Part shown: positions 1 to 10,079 of the stretch, piece after piece | How the letters are laid out: the number at the start of each line of letters is the position of its first letter | Numbering within the stretch: position 1 is the first letter of the stretch | Source: Streptomyces sp. NBC_01549 | GTDB taxonomy: Bacteria > Actinomycetota > Actinomycetes > Streptomycetales > Streptomycetaceae | Length of the DNA: 64,000 nt | Assembly: GCF_026339955.1 (NCBI RefSeq) | Contig: NZ_JAPEPW010000003.1 | Coordinates: forward strand, 434,001 to 498,000 | Direction: 5' to 3' | The notes under the pieces: generated by a model | Told to the model about the DNA's origin: nothing | The model's input: only the letters and a program-made list of their open reading frames with translations | Database searches by the model: none | Program-made: the position numbers and the translations under genes

Positions 1-88
1 CCACGGCCTGAACACAGGCCCGGACCGCAGACCCACCACACCCCGACGCACCATCAGACACCCACGCACCCAACAACGTGACAGCGCT
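1..88 (+). mobile_element. IS6-family element, right end only
   Basis: The window opens inside the last codons of an IS6-type transposase (TGA stop at 9-11), followed by the same non-coding tail and terminal repeat seen in the four complete copies further on. The terminal repeat CAACGTGACAGCGC ends at 87. The rest of the element lies upstream of the window. The next gene begins inside this terminal repeat. Confidence 0.85.
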
Positions 89-533
89 GGCTGAGGTGCT
101 GGGCCAGGCCGAGCGGCTGCGTGAGCAGATCGCTGGTCTGTCCGAGGAGTTGTCGCGGGCAGAGGAACGGCTGGCGCGGTTGCAGATTGCGCGGGAGACG
201 GTGGAGGAGGTGCTGGCCGCACCGTCTTCGCCGGTGCCGGGCACGGATGCCACGGGTGGGGGTGCCGGCGGAGTCGCCGTGGCGCTGGTGAAGGCCGAGG
301 CAGAGCTGGACGTGACGGTGATGTCGCCGGAGTACCAGGAGATCATCGGCTTGTTCGCAACCTCGGGGGCGGCGATGCGCTGCAAAGAGGTCTGCCAGCA
401 CCTGGGTCTGGGGACCGAGCCGCGGCATATCGAGGGGATGCGCTCGAAGCTGAAGAGGCTTGTGGAGCGCGGGATCCTGGCCGAGCCTTCGTCCGGGCTG
501 TTCAAGGTCGACGGCAGGAAGCAGGGGTGGTGA
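78..533 (+). CDS. ISKra4 accessory protein (coiled coil plus C-terminal winged helix), 5' end cut by IS6
   Basis: About 151 residues. The N-terminal 45 residues form a heptad-rich, Glu/Arg/Leu coiled coil (around REQIAGLSEELSRAEERLAR). A linker rich in Gly, Ala and Ser follows, then a winged-helix-like C-terminal segment (CKEVCQHLGL to LVERGILAEPSSGLFKVDG). It ends by overlapping the ISKra4 transposase start, so the two are probably co-translated. The GTG at 78 lies inside the IS6 terminal repeat, so the native start has been replaced. The role is not established; a DNA-binding or regulatory partner of the transposase is inferred. The same coiled-coil to winged-helix layout occurs in the accessory genes at 55542 and 61793, which belong to a different IS family. 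Confidence 0.7.
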   Translation: MTALAEVLGQAERLREQIAGLSEELSRAEERLARLQIARETVEEVLAAPSSPVPGTDATGGGAGGVAVALVKAEAELDVTVMSPEYQEIIGLFATSGAAMRCKEVCQHLGLGTEPRHIEGMRSKLKRLVERGILAEPSSGLFKVDGRKQGW

Positions 534-2077
534 GCGTGGTGGGGCCGGCCCAGGGTGCGCTTGCGGAGTGTGAGGACGCCTTCGCCACCTCGGCGGGTCT
601 GTTCGCCGCGGCGTGCGCGGAGCTGGCAGCCCCGGAGGCGACGGTGATGACGCACACGCAGTTGGAGGACATGCTGGGAGCGCGGATGCGCGAGGTCGCC
701 CGGCAGTTGTTCCAGGACCACCTGGCCCTGCGGGCCAGGGACGAGGTGCGTCGGCAGGAGGTCGTGGACGCCGCCGGTGTCGGACGCTCCCGGATCGAGC
801 GGGACCGACACCGGATTCTGGCCACGGTGTTCGGCAAGGTCACCGTGGTCCGGATCGCCTACCGCGGCACCGGCGTAGCGGACCTGCACCCGGCCGATGC
901 GGTGCTGAACCTGCCGGACGCAATGCACTCGCACGGGCTGGCCAGGCTCGCCGCGATCGAGTCCGCCCGCGGCAGCTTCGCCGACGTCTGCGAGCGGATC
1001 AACGCCGTCACCGGCTCCGGCATCGGGCACCGGCAGGTCCAGGAACTCGCTGTCAGCGCCGCAGCGGACATCGACGCGTTCTACGACGCCCTCGTGCCCG
1101 CTCCCTGCACCGACACCACGCCACTGATCTTGTCGGTCGACGGCAAGGGCGTGGTGATAAGGCCCGAGGCGCTGCGCGAGGACACCGCCATGGCCGCGGC
1201 CACCAAGGGGGGCAACGTGATGAAGACCCGGCTGGCGTCCGGCGAGAAACACGGCAGGAAACGGATGGCCACCCTGGGAGCCGTCTACGACGCCGAACCC
1301 GCGCCGCGCACAGTCGACGACATCATCGCCGACCCCGACCAGCAAGACGACGCCGTCCACGGCACGGCGCCCGAGCGCCGCCAGGGGCCGAAGGCCCGGT
1401 CGAAGTGGTTGTGCGGCTCGGTGAACGACACCACCGCGCAGGTGGTGGCCGCCGTATTCGACCAGGCAGAGCACCGCGACCCCGGCCACCGCCGTCCCTG
1501 GGTCGTCCTGGTCGACGGTGCCCGCCATCAGATCGACCTCATCAAGGCCGAAGCACAGCAGCGCGGCGTGGACGTCCACATCATCGTCGACCTCATCCAC
1601 GTGCTCGAATACCTGTGGCGAGCGGCCTGGTGCCTGCACGACAGCGGCGATGCGTCCGCCGAGAGCTGGATCGCCCGTCACGCCCGCGTCCTGCTGGGCG
1701 GCGGCGTGCAGCAGACCGCCACCGCACTCGAGGCAGCCGCCCGCACCGCCGGACTGCGTGGCACCCAGCGCAAAGGCATCGACGAGGCCGTGAACTACCT
1801 GACCGGCAAAGCCGAATACCTGCGCTACGACACCGCCCTTGAACGCGGCTGGCCGATCGCCACCGGAATCATCGAGGGAGCATGCCGGCACCTGGTCAAA
1901 GACCGCCTGGATATCTCCGGCGCCCGCTGGGGCCTGTCCGGTGCTGAAGCCGTACTCAAGCTGCGTGCCGTCCGCGCCAACGGAGACTTCGACGCCTACT
2001 GGGCCTGGCACCAGCAGCAGGAGTTCATCCGCAACCACCAGACACGCTACCGCGACCAGGTCATACCCACGGCCTGA
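527..2077 (+). CDS. ISKra4-family transposase
   Basis: A 516-residue DDE transposase. The catalytic frame is visible: first Asp in LILSVDGKGVVI, second Asp in WVVLVDGARHQ about 125 residues later, and the Glu in GIIEGACRHLVKDR followed by the family-typical RLDISGARWGLSGAE. The N-terminal quarter carries an arginine-rich, HTH-like region (AGVGRSRIERDRHR). GTG at 527 or 530 is the likely start, overlapping the stop of the upstream accessory gene by a few bases. Length and motifs look intact, so the protein could be active. The left end of the element was lost to the IS6 copy, which would stop it moving alone. Confidence 0.9.
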   Translation: MVSVVGPAQGALAECEDAFATSAGLFAAACAELAAPEATVMTHTQLEDMLGARMREVARQLFQDHLALRARDEVRRQEVVDAAGVGRSRIERDRHRILATVFGKVTVVRIAYRGTGVADLHPADAVLNLPDAMHSHGLARLAAIESARGSFADVCERINAVTGSGIGHRQVQELAVSAAADIDAFYDALVPAPCTDTTPLILSVDGKGVVIRPEALREDTAMAAATKGGNVMKTRLASGEKHGRKRMATLGAVYDAEPAPRTVDDIIADPDQQDDAVHGTAPERRQGPKARSKWLCGSVNDTTAQVVAAVFDQAEHRDPGHRRPWVVLVDGARHQIDLIKAEAQQRGVDVHIIVDLIHVLEYLWRAAWCLHDSGDASAESWIARHARVLLGGGVQQTATALEAAARTAGLRGTQRKGIDEAVNYLTGKAEYLRYDTALERGWPIATGIIEGACRHLVKDRLDISGARWGLSGAEAVLKLRAVRANGDFDAYWAWHQQQEFIRNHQTRYRDQVIPTA

Positions 2078-2365
2078 TCGACAGCACCCGCAGAAGATCT
2101 GCACCCACCCAATTTCCCTGCCGGACACCAGCGTTGACCATTCGAGACTGTTCTCTGCGCATTGCTTGGGGGGTGCGGTGGTCTCGTACTCGTTGCCAGC
2201 CAGGCGCGGACACGCACCGTCGCGCCCGGAACTCTCCTGGCGGGACAGGACACAGTGGAGCAACTCGAACGGTGTGCCGGAGTCTCGCTGGTGAAAGCCA
2301 CGGCGCCACCTCTGTGGATCAGGGATAGAGTCGGCGCTGGTGTAGTGGGGGTCGGCTGAGGGGAC

Positions 2366-5308
2366 ATGGCAGTGGTTGGGGGGACGGGTAAGGGCGGTGG
2401 TCGGCTTCCGGCGCTGTCCGCGCCGCGGTTCGTCGGCCGGGATCGTGAACTGGACACACTTGGATCGGCGCTCCAACGGGCCCCCGTGGTCGTCTTGATC
2501 GAGGGTGAGGCGGGCATCGGCAAGACCCGTCTGCTGCGTGAGTTCCTGGCGTCCCAGGCGGAGCGGGGGCGACATGCCTTGATCGGTGCCTGCCTGGAGT
2601 TGCGGGTTCCGTACACCCTCGGGGCGGTGGTGGACGCGGTGCGCGACGGCGTCGACAACGTTGCCGGGTTGGGGCTGAGCGGGCTGGGCGGGGCGTTGCG
2701 GCCGTTGTTCCCGGAGTGGGCCGCCGACCTGCCTCCGGCTCCGGAGGCGCTGGAGGACGCCACCGCCGCCCGGCACCGGCTGTTCCGGGCATTCGTCGAG
2801 GTCCTTGGCCGACTCGACGTCGCGGTCCTCGCGCTGGAGGACGTCCACTGGGCCGACGAGGCAACACTTGAGTTCCTGCTGTTCCTTGTCTCCCGCCGGC
2901 CGCAGCCGGTAAGTGTGGTCCTGACCTTTCGGCGGGACGAAGTGCCGTCCGCTTCGTTGCTGCTGCGGCTGTCCTCGCGGCTGCCTTCCGACGCGCATCT
3001 GGTCAGGCTGACGCCGGGGTCGCTGGATGTGGGTGAGACCGCCTCGTTCGTCTCGTCGATGCTGGCCGGGGAATACGTATCGAACGAGTTCGCGGCCTTT
3101 CTGCACGCACGCACCGAGGGCGTACCACTGGCGGTGGAGGAATCGGTACGGCTGATGCACGACCGCGCCGATCTGGTCCTCCGGGACGGCGGCTGGGCGC
3201 GACGTCGGCTGAAGCGCATCGAGGTTCCGCCCACGATCCGCGACGCCATGCTCGAACGCGTCCAGCGGCTTCGCGACGACACCCGCACCGTCCTCTATGC
3301 GGCGGCGGTGCTTTCCGGGCCGGCCGAGTACACGACGCTGCTTGCGGTCGCGGGTTTGCCGGAGGAGCGGTTCGCGACGCAGGCTGCCGAGGCGCTCGGC
3401 AGTGGGCTGTTGCGCGAGGACGGATCCGGGCAGTGGTCGTTCCGGCATCCGCTGGCTTCTTATGCGGTGTATGACGCCATCCCGGCCGGCGACCGACGCG
3501 CCATGCATTTGCGGGCGGGCCGGGCCATGGAGCAGTGGCCGGTGCCTCCGGTGGCGCAGTTGGCGCGGCATTTCCGGCTGGCCAGGGACGTGGAGGCCGC
3601 GTGCCGGTACACGGAGGAAGCGGCCGACCTGTGCATCCAGTCGGGCGACGTGGCCACGTCGGCGTTGCTGATATACAGCCTGGTCGCCACCGTTCCGCTC
3701 CCCGCCGCAGCGTTGGTACGTCTGGTGACGAAAATCCAGTTCCAGGCGCTGTCCGGATCCGACCCACATTCGCCGATCGTCGAATCGCTGCGTTCGGCTC
3801 TCACAGGCCAGGTCCTCACGCCGGTGGAGCAGGCGTTCGTCCGCTACCAGGTTGGCCGGGCCCTCATGGCGGGAGGTGAGATAGACGCGGGCCGCGGCGA
3901 GATCCTCCTCGCGGTGCCTCATCTGCCGCCGGGATCCGCGGAGATGGCGCGTGCCCGCATCCTGCTGGCTCTGCCCCTGGGGAGGAACCCGCGGCCGGTC
4001 TCGGAGCACCTGCGGTGGCTGCAGGAGGCGCCGCCGCTGGCGCAGTCGATCGCTTCCCTCGACCGTCTCCACTTGTCGGCCGATCGCGCGTTCGCGCTTC
4101 TGTCGCTGGGCGAGGAGGCGGGATGGGCCGCGGCCCGGGAGATCCCGGACGACGTACCGGATCCGCGGGCGGCGTCGATCGTCACGATCGGCCACGCCAA
4201 TGTCGGTGAGGAGGCGGCGCGGTGGGGACGGTACGAGGAGGCCGGTGCCCGACTCGCCAAGGCCAGGACCCTCGCCGAGCGCCACCTGCTCTTGTCCCAT
4301 CTCAGCAGCATCGCCTCCTCCCGGGCCCACCTGGACTGGTTCACCGGCGCCTGGTCGGGACTCGCCGAGCAGACGGCACGCCTGATCGACGACACCAGCG
4401 GCGTACGGCTCAAGGACCGGTGCGAGGCGGCGCTTGTCGCGGGCTTGCTCCAGGCCGCCGCCGGAGACCGGCAAGCGGCGAAGGAGCAGCTGCGTTTCGC
4501 CGGACGCGACGATCAGCAGCGCATCGAGGCCGCGGCCGCGCTGGCCCAACTGTGCCTGCACGACGGCGACGTGGAGGAGGCGCTCCGTCTGACCGACGAA
4601 CTCGCCGAGATCGCCGTGGGAGGCGGTCTGTGGTCCCGTACCGTCGAGTTCGCCCCGGTGCGCATGGCAGCCCTGGCCGCGGCCGGTCGGCTCGGCTGTG
4701 CCTCCATGGTGGTGAAAGCTTTCGCGGGGGCTTTGGGCGATAGGGACGCGCCGGCGCCTCAGGCGTCGTTGACGCTGTGCCGCGCGATCCTGGCTGAGGC
4801 CGAGGGCCGCCCGGCGGACGCCGCCACGCTGTTCGACCGCGCGGCCTCCGCGTGGGAGGCACTGCCGCGCCCGTACCACGCGCTGCTCGCGAGGGAGCGC
4901 TCCGCCCGCTGCCTGCTTGCGGTCGGCCGGGATGAGGCCGCGCTATCCGTATTGGCAGAGGTGGCGCAGGCACTGACGGAACTCGGCGCCCGCAACGATG
5001 CCGACCGGATCGTGCGGTTCCTTACCGGGCGGGGAGGGAACGTCCTCGCCGTGGCGCGCGGCCGGGGGCGTCCCGGGTACGGCAACCGGCTCTCGCCGCG
5101 TGAGCTGGAGGTGGCCCGGCTGGTGGTCGAGGGACTGACCAACCGGCAGATCGCCGACGTTCTGATGGTGTCGGCGCAGACGATCGCCAGCCAGGTGAAG
5201 TCGGCGATGCGCAAACTGGATGTGGCCTCGCGCACGGCACTCGCGGTCAAGGTCGTCGAGTCGTGCCTCGTCGGCGACCTGACCGCACGGCCCCTGAACG
5301 ACGAGTGA
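2366..5308 (+). CDS. LAL-type LuxR-family transcriptional regulator (AAA ATPase, TPR-like, LuxR HTH)
   Basis: A 980-residue regulator of the large ATP-binding LuxR (LAL) class. Walker A is GEAGIGKT (residues 47-54), and a Walker B-like VLALEDVHWAD lies near 155-165. The long middle part is an alpha-helical, Ala/Leu-rich repeat region. The C-terminal 55 residues hold the LuxR HTH (SPRELEVARLVVEGLTNRQI). GAGGGG just upstream supports the ATG at 2366. Proteins of this class usually activate nearby secondary-metabolism or uptake genes in response to a ligand. The next genes downstream are a secreted protease and a lipoprotein, so control of these is possible but inferred. No sign of damage. Confidence 0.93.
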   Translation: MAVVGGTGKGGGRLPALSAPRFVGRDRELDTLGSALQRAPVVVLIEGEAGIGKTRLLREFLASQAERGRHALIGACLELRVPYTLGAVVDAVRDGVDNVAGLGLSGLGGALRPLFPEWAADLPPAPEALEDATAARHRLFRAFVEVLGRLDVAVLALEDVHWADEATLEFLLFLVSRRPQPVSVVLTFRRDEVPSASLLLRLSSRLPSDAHLVRLTPGSLDVGETASFVSSMLAGEYVSNEFAAFLHARTEGVPLAVEESVRLMHDRADLVLRDGGWARRRLKRIEVPPTIRDAMLERVQRLRDDTRTVLYAAAVLSGPAEYTTLLAVAGLPEERFATQAAEALGSGLLREDGSGQWSFRHPLASYAVYDAIPAGDRRAMHLRAGRAMEQWPVPPVAQLARHFRLARDVEAACRYTEEAADLCIQSGDVATSALLIYSLVATVPLPAAALVRLVTKIQFQALSGSDPHSPIVESLRSALTGQVLTPVEQAFVRYQVGRALMAGGEIDAGRGEILLAVPHLPPGSAEMARARILLALPLGRNPRPVSEHLRWLQEAPPLAQSIASLDRLHLSADRAFALLSLGEEAGWAAAREIPDDVPDPRAASIVTIGHANVGEEAARWGRYEEAGARLAKARTLAERHLLLSHLSSIASSRAHLDWFTGAWSGLAEQTARLIDDTSGVRLKDRCEAALVAGLLQAAAGDRQAAKEQLRFAGRDDQQRIEAAAALAQLCLHDGDVEEALRLTDELAEIAVGGGLWSRTVEFAPVRMAALAAAGRLGCASMVVKAFAGALGDRDAPAPQASLTLCRAILAEAEGRPADAATLFDRAASAWEALPRPYHALLARERSARCLLAVGRDEAALSVLAEVAQALTELGARNDADRIVRFLTGRGGNVLAVARGRGRPGYGNRLSPRELEVARLVVEGLTNRQIADVLMVSAQTIASQVKSAMRKLDVASRTALAVKVVESCLVGDLTARPLNDE

Positions 5309-5418
5309 ATTCCCCTCGCCTTGAGACGGACGACGAAAAAACGGGAACTGAACGGCGGCTTTAAATCCCGCATCTGACTGATCGTGCCGGCAGCCGGCCT
5401 GATCGCACACTCGTTGCC

Positions 5419-5592
5419 ATGCCTTCCGCTGAACCACCGACGCCCACGCCGGATGACGACCAGCCCGAACCGGGACTCCGTCCTCAAGACGAACCGGTGC
5501 CGGCCAAGGAGCCGTCCGACAGGGAGGGCGTCACCACCGGCCGCAGCGGCAGGGCCGGTGCCGACGACGACGCCGAGTACGAACCGCTCTGA
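5419..5592 (+). CDS. possible small acidic Pro-rich protein
   Basis: An ATG-started frame of 57 codons (starts MPSAEPPTPTPDD, ends DDDAEYEPL) with GC-rich third positions and low-complexity, disordered composition rich in Pro, Asp and Glu. No domain is recognised and no strong ribosome-binding site precedes it. It lies alone between the LAL regulator and the protease gene. It may be a real small protein or a chance open frame in GC-rich DNA. Confidence 0.35.
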   Translation: MPSAEPPTPTPDDDQPEPGLRPQDEPVPAKEPSDREGVTTGRSGRAGADDDAEYEPL

Positions 5593-5749
5593 CGTGAAAG
5601 CCCATGGCGCGAGGCGCCGAGTGCCCCGGTCCGCTGCAGGGGCTCGGCGTCCTCGTATGCACCCGGAGCTCCAACGCTGACGCGCCGCAGACCTGCGGCC
5701 CGAACCTGTGCCCACGTTCCATGTCGTTCCTCTCAAGGGAGACTCATAG

Positions 5750-8700
5750 ATGAGGTCAAGCGCAAGAAGGCGCGTCAACAGACGCTGGGGCGCGGTGACC
5801 GTCGGCCTGACCGTCTTTGGCATGCTTGCGACGCCGACGGCCAACGCCGCCGACCCGGCCCCGCAGACGGCGCCATCGGGTGTCGTGAAGACGAAGAGCC
5901 CACAGACTGCTGCTGCCAATGACGACCTGGCGCGGATCGTCTCCGCGGCCGGCGGATCCGTCCCGGTCACGCTGGTCACCGGCGACGCGGTGGACGTCGG
6001 TGTCGACGCCGACGGCAAGCCGGTGGTCCGCGACACCCACAGCACGCCACGACCCGACGGACTGCCGGTCGTGTTCCACACCCTCACCCGCCAGGGCAAG
6101 GTGTACGCCGTACCGGACGACGCGCTCGCCCTGGTCGGCCAGGGACTGCTCGACTGGTCGCTCTTCGACCTCGAGGAGTTGGTGACGCTCGCCGCGGCGG
6201 GCAAGAGCGACACGGTGCCGGTGCTCGTCACCTACACCGGCACCGCTGCGACCGACACGACGCGGAAGGTCGCCGGGGCCTCGGGCGGCAGGGAACTGCC
6301 GAGCATCAACGGCCGCTCGCTGAAGATCGCCGACAACGGACAGTGGTGGCAGGGAGTACGGGGCAAGACGGCTTCCACACCGGCCACCGCCCGGTCCGCC
6401 GGTTCCCTGGCCAGGGTCAAGAAGGTCTGGCTCGACGGCATGTCCCACATCGACCTCGAGCAGTCGGTGCCCCAGATCGGCGCACCTGTCGCCTGGAAAC
6501 GCGGTTACGACGGCACCGGCGTGAAGGTGGCGGTGCTGGACACCGGTATCGACGCCACCCACCCGGACGTGTCCGCAAGCATCGCCGGGCAGGTCGACTT
6601 CACCGGCAGCCCCAGCGGTGCCAAGGACGGCCACGGACACGGCACCCATGTCGCCTCCACAGTCCTGGGCAGCGGCGCCGCGTCCAACGGCCTGCGCAAG
6701 GGCGTCGCACCCGGCGCCAAGCTGCTCGTGGGCAAAGTCTGCGACGACCAGGGACAGTGTCCCGACGACGCGATCATCGCGGGCATGGACTGGGCCGCCC
6801 ACTCGGGGGCCAAGATCGTCAACATGAGCCTGGGCGGTGAACCCACCGACGGCACCGACCCCCTGAGCCAGGCGCTCAACGAACTCAGCCGGTCCACCGG
6901 AACCCTGTTCGTGGTCGCGGCCGGCAACTCCGGTTTCGTCGCGAAGAAGGTCGTCTCCCCGGGCTCCGCCGACGATGCACTGACCGTGGCGGCCGTCGAC
7001 AAGAACGACGCGATGGCGACGTTCTCCAACCGCGGACCGCGTATCGGGGACGGCGCCGCCAAGCCCGACATCGCGGCCCCGGGCGTCGCCATCACCGCGG
7101 CACGCGCCGCGGGCACGGCCATGGGTACGCCGGTGGACCAGTACTACACCACCGCCGACGGGACCTCGATGGCCACGCCCCATGTGGCCGGCGCCGCGGC
7201 CATCATCGCCCAGCAGCATCCGGAGATGACCGGTCAGCAGATCAAGGCACTGCTGATGGACACCGCCGACGACCTGGGACATGACCGGTACGCCCAGGGC
7301 GTCGGCATCGTGGACCTCGCGACCGCCACCAACCCGCAGATCATCCCGCGGGGGAACCTGAACTTCGACCGCCTGACCTACCCGCACTCGGCGCTGACGA
7401 AGAAGATCACGTACACCAACAGCACCGACAACGCGACCACGTTGCATCTGACGCTGCCGGTCTCCTTCGGCGACGGCAGCCCGGCCCCGGCAGGACTGTT
7501 CACACTCAGCACAGACACGGTGGTCGTTCCCGCCCATGGGTCCGCCGAGGTGTCGGTGACGCTCGACGGCAGGGTACTGGGCACGGCCGGGCACTACGGG
7601 AGCTACAACGGGCTGCTGAGCGCCCGTGACGACTCCGGCGCGATACAGGTCAACTCCAGGATCCACACCTTCCTCGAGGCCCAGAAGTTCCCGCTCACCC
7701 TGAAAGTCGTTCCCCCGGCGGGCGCCACAGACGTCAACTACGGCGGCGCCACCTTCACCCCGGTCGACGACCAGGTCTACCTGCACTCCGGCCAGACCTT
7801 CGCACTCGGCGCGGACACCGTGACCAAGCAGCTCTTCCGCGGCACCTACGCGGTGCAGATACCGGTCACCTGGCGGAACGCGGACGGCGACCTGCAGCAG
7901 GCCACACCCATGGCACCGGAGGTGAGCCTCACCAAGGCGAGCACCGTCACGCTGGACCTGCGCAAGGCCCAGCCGCTGACCGTGCAGTACCCGGAGACCA
8001 CCGAGACCTACAACGCGACCGACGTCGTCAACCGGGTCTCGAAGACCGGCGCATGGACGATGGGCACAACGCTCTCGTTCGACTACAAGGCCGCCGAACC
8101 GAACTGGTGGGCGCTGCCCACCGGCAAGGTGAGCCAGGGCACCCTCACCCACGACTTCTACAACGCGGGAACGACTCCCGTCATCACCATGCGCGCCACC
8201 GGCGGCGGTGCCTCCTCCAGCCTGTCCGCCCGTTACGTGACCCCGGACGCAGCGCTGTCCGAGTCGCAGGGGTGGCTGCGCGACAATGGGGACCCGAGCA
8301 CCCGCGAAGCCCCGATCCCGGTTCCCCGACTGCCCGTCAAGGGAAAACTGCCGGTGGTGTACGCCGGCTCCGGGTCCGCCGCCGAACTCGCGGACGCTGA
8401 CGTCCGGGGCAAGCTCGTCCTGCTGACGCCGACCGACATCTGTCAGGGCACCTGTGACTACGCCACGCTGCGGGACGAACGGGTGGCTGCCGCTTCCGCC
8501 GCCGGTGCCGTCGGCGTGCTGGTCGCGGCACCGGACCTCACCTCGCTGGGCAAGCCCTCGGGGTTCGACCAGTGCCTGGACGGGCCGCAGAGCTGCCCGG
8601 CGATCCAGTCGTACGCCACGCTGCCCATCGTGAGCGTGCCCTACGCCCAAGCCGAAGCCCTGATCAAGCGGATCAAGGCCGACGGGCACCACGTCCGGAT

Positions 8701-9412
8701 CCGCCTCGGCGGCAACGCCGTGCCGAGGGCGTACACCGCCACCTACCACGAGAACGGACAGCTCCTGCAGAACGCCTACCGGCTCGGGAAGGACGACCTC
8801 GATCGGGTCGACCTTTCCTTCCACGCGGCACGGCCCGGACTGGTGCACCAGCTCAGCTGGAAGCAGTCCATCCAGGGCGTCATCGCCTCGTCGCTGGTGT
8901 CCCTGCCGCAACCGCCCACACAGCAGACCATGTCCGTTTTCGTCAAGCGGGAGAAGAACGCCATCAGCCGGTTCATCGCCTCCTGGGCCGAGACCGGAGC
9001 GGATCACTTCCTGACGCACAACCGCCAGGAGATGAACGACATCGTCCTCACCGGCACCAACGAGATCCACTGGAACGCGGGGCCGTCCGTACCGGGGGCC
9101 GCGCAAGAGGTGCGGACCAAGTCCGGCTTCTCGGTCTCGACCGGACCGTGCTCGGGCTGCCGGCAGGGCGACACCTTCTACCCCACCCTCTTCCTCACGG
9201 ACAGCGGCGGCGGCCGCCAGGCCCTGATCGGCATCGACAACGACGAGCTCCTTCAGCACGACTTCAGCGACCTCCCCTCCTGTGGGACGACTCCCTCGGC
9301 CAGCGTGCCGAACCTCGACTTCACCTGCGACTTCAACCTGCTGAACGCGTCCGGTGACGCGATCGAGCGTCGCACGGAGCACCTCCCCGACGTGGACTGG
9401 ACGACCCTGTGA
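5750..9412 (+). CDS. secreted S8-family (subtilisin-like) serine peptidase with PA-type insert
   Basis: A 1220-residue exported protease. Residues 1-33 form a signal peptide (Arg-rich start, hydrophobic core, ATPTANAAD cleavage region). The catalytic triad is readable: Asp264 in AVLDTGID, His300 in GHGTHVAST, Ser473 in GTSMATPHVAG. About 700 residues of beta-rich C-terminal sequence follow, including a PA-like part (GKLVLLTP...GAVGVLVAA) near residues 880-930. The ribosome-binding site AAGGGAGA lies about 8 bases before the ATG. Large multi-domain subtilases like this are common secreted enzymes of Streptomyces. The lipoprotein gene follows after 32 bases and may be co-transcribed. The gene appears intact. 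Confidence 0.95.
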   Translation: MRSSARRRVNRRWGAVTVGLTVFGMLATPTANAADPAPQTAPSGVVKTKSPQTAAANDDLARIVSAAGGSVPVTLVTGDAVDVGVDADGKPVVRDTHSTPRPDGLPVVFHTLTRQGKVYAVPDDALALVGQGLLDWSLFDLEELVTLAAAGKSDTVPVLVTYTGTAATDTTRKVAGASGGRELPSINGRSLKIADNGQWWQGVRGKTASTPATARSAGSLARVKKVWLDGMSHIDLEQSVPQIGAPVAWKRGYDGTGVKVAVLDTGIDATHPDVSASIAGQVDFTGSPSGAKDGHGHGTHVASTVLGSGAASNGLRKGVAPGAKLLVGKVCDDQGQCPDDAIIAGMDWAAHSGAKIVNMSLGGEPTDGTDPLSQALNELSRSTGTLFVVAAGNSGFVAKKVVSPGSADDALTVAAVDKNDAMATFSNRGPRIGDGAAKPDIAAPGVAITAARAAGTAMGTPVDQYYTTADGTSMATPHVAGAAAIIAQQHPEMTGQQIKALLMDTADDLGHDRYAQGVGIVDLATATNPQIIPRGNLNFDRLTYPHSALTKKITYTNSTDNATTLHLTLPVSFGDGSPAPAGLFTLSTDTVVVPAHGSAEVSVTLDGRVLGTAGHYGSYNGLLSARDDSGAIQVNSRIHTFLEAQKFPLTLKVVPPAGATDVNYGGATFTPVDDQVYLHSGQTFALGADTVTKQLFRGTYAVQIPVTWRNADGDLQQATPMAPEVSLTKASTVTLDLRKAQPLTVQYPETTETYNATDVVNRVSKTGAWTMGTTLSFDYKAAEPNWWALPTGKVSQGTLTHDFYNAGTTPVITMRATGGGASSSLSARYVTPDAALSESQGWLRDNGDPSTREAPIPVPRLPVKGKLPVVYAGSGSAAELADADVRGKLVLLTPTDICQGTCDYATLRDERVAAASAAGAVGVLVAAPDLTSLGKPSGFDQCLDGPQSCPAIQSYATLPIVSVPYAQAEALIKRIKADGHHVRIRLGGNAVPRAYTATYHENGQLLQNAYRLGKDDLDRVDLSFHAARPGLVHQLSWKQSIQGVIASSLVSLPQPPTQQTMSVFVKREKNAISRFIASWAETGADHFLTHNRQEMNDIVLTGTNEIHWNAGPSVPGAAQEVRTKSGFSVSTGPCSGCRQGDTFYPTLFLTDSGGGRQALIGIDNDELLQHDFSDLPSCGTTPSASVPNLDFTCDFNLLNASGDAIERRTEHLPDVDWTTL

Positions 9413-9444
9413 TGGCACCCGACACCGCCAAGGAGACCGACACG

Positions 9445-10053
9445 ATGAACACCCCAGTGCCGTCGACGCGGCGCCGCAGAGGGGCCCTCCTGCTGCTCGC
9501 AGCCGCGGCGATGGTGGCGCTCTCCGGCTGCAAGGGCGGTGACCTCGTCTCGTACGACCTTCCGGCCAAGTCCGCCCGGTACACCTTCGAAACGCAGACC
9601 AACGACGTCAAGACGGTGTGGCAGTACACCTCCGCCAAGGCGACCAAGGACGACGCCCCGACGCAGAGCCCGTGCATCGGTGAGTCGGTAGGCAGCAACC
9701 AGGCGGCCTGCCGCCCGGAGCCGCTGATCTTCCTGCGCTACGACTTCGACCTGGCCCTGGACAACACCGCCAAAGCCGGAGAGAACCACGAGGTCACCAT
9801 CGTCGGCTACTACCAGCAACGACTCACCGACCTGCCCAAGGTGACCTCCCTGAAGGCGGAGACCACTTTCGACGGTGGCAGCACCTGGCACCCGGCGACC
9901 ACGAAGGCAACGGGAAAGAACACGTTCACCACGACGATCAAAAACCCCCGGCGGGACCAGGCCGCCCAGGGCGTCGGACTGAGGATCAGCGCGACCGACA
10001 GCCAGGGCAACACCGTCAGGCAGACCATTCCCACGGCGTACACGCTGCGCTGA
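9445..10053 (+). CDS. putative secreted lipoprotein
   Basis: A 202-residue protein with a lipoprotein signal: Arg-rich start, hydrophobic stretch and lipobox LSGC with the lipidated Cys at residue 29. The ATG at 9445 is chosen because AAGGAG precedes it by 8 bases and it puts the lipobox at a normal distance; an upstream in-frame start at 9409 would overlap the protease stop. The mature part is rich in Asp, Thr and Lys and looks beta-structured, but no family is recognised. Position directly behind the S8 protease suggests co-expression. A strong hairpin follows. Confidence 0.8.
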   Translation: MNTPVPSTRRRRGALLLLAAAAMVALSGCKGGDLVSYDLPAKSARYTFETQTNDVKTVWQYTSAKATKDDAPTQSPCIGESVGSNQAACRPEPLIFLRYDFDLALDNTAKAGENHEVTIVGYYQQRLTDLPKVTSLKAETTFDGGSTWHPATTKATGKNTFTTTIKNPRRDQAAQGVGLRISATDSQGNTVRQTIPTAYTLR

Positions 10054-10079
10054 CGGCGGCCGCCACCCGCGGCTCGACA

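Noticed and set aside
5756..9418. An uninterrupted 1220-codon open frame antisense to the S8 protease
   Set aside because: It is the complementary shadow of a gene with almost no AT third positions. It has no domain and no ribosome-binding site, and the plus strand has the catalytic triad and signal peptide.
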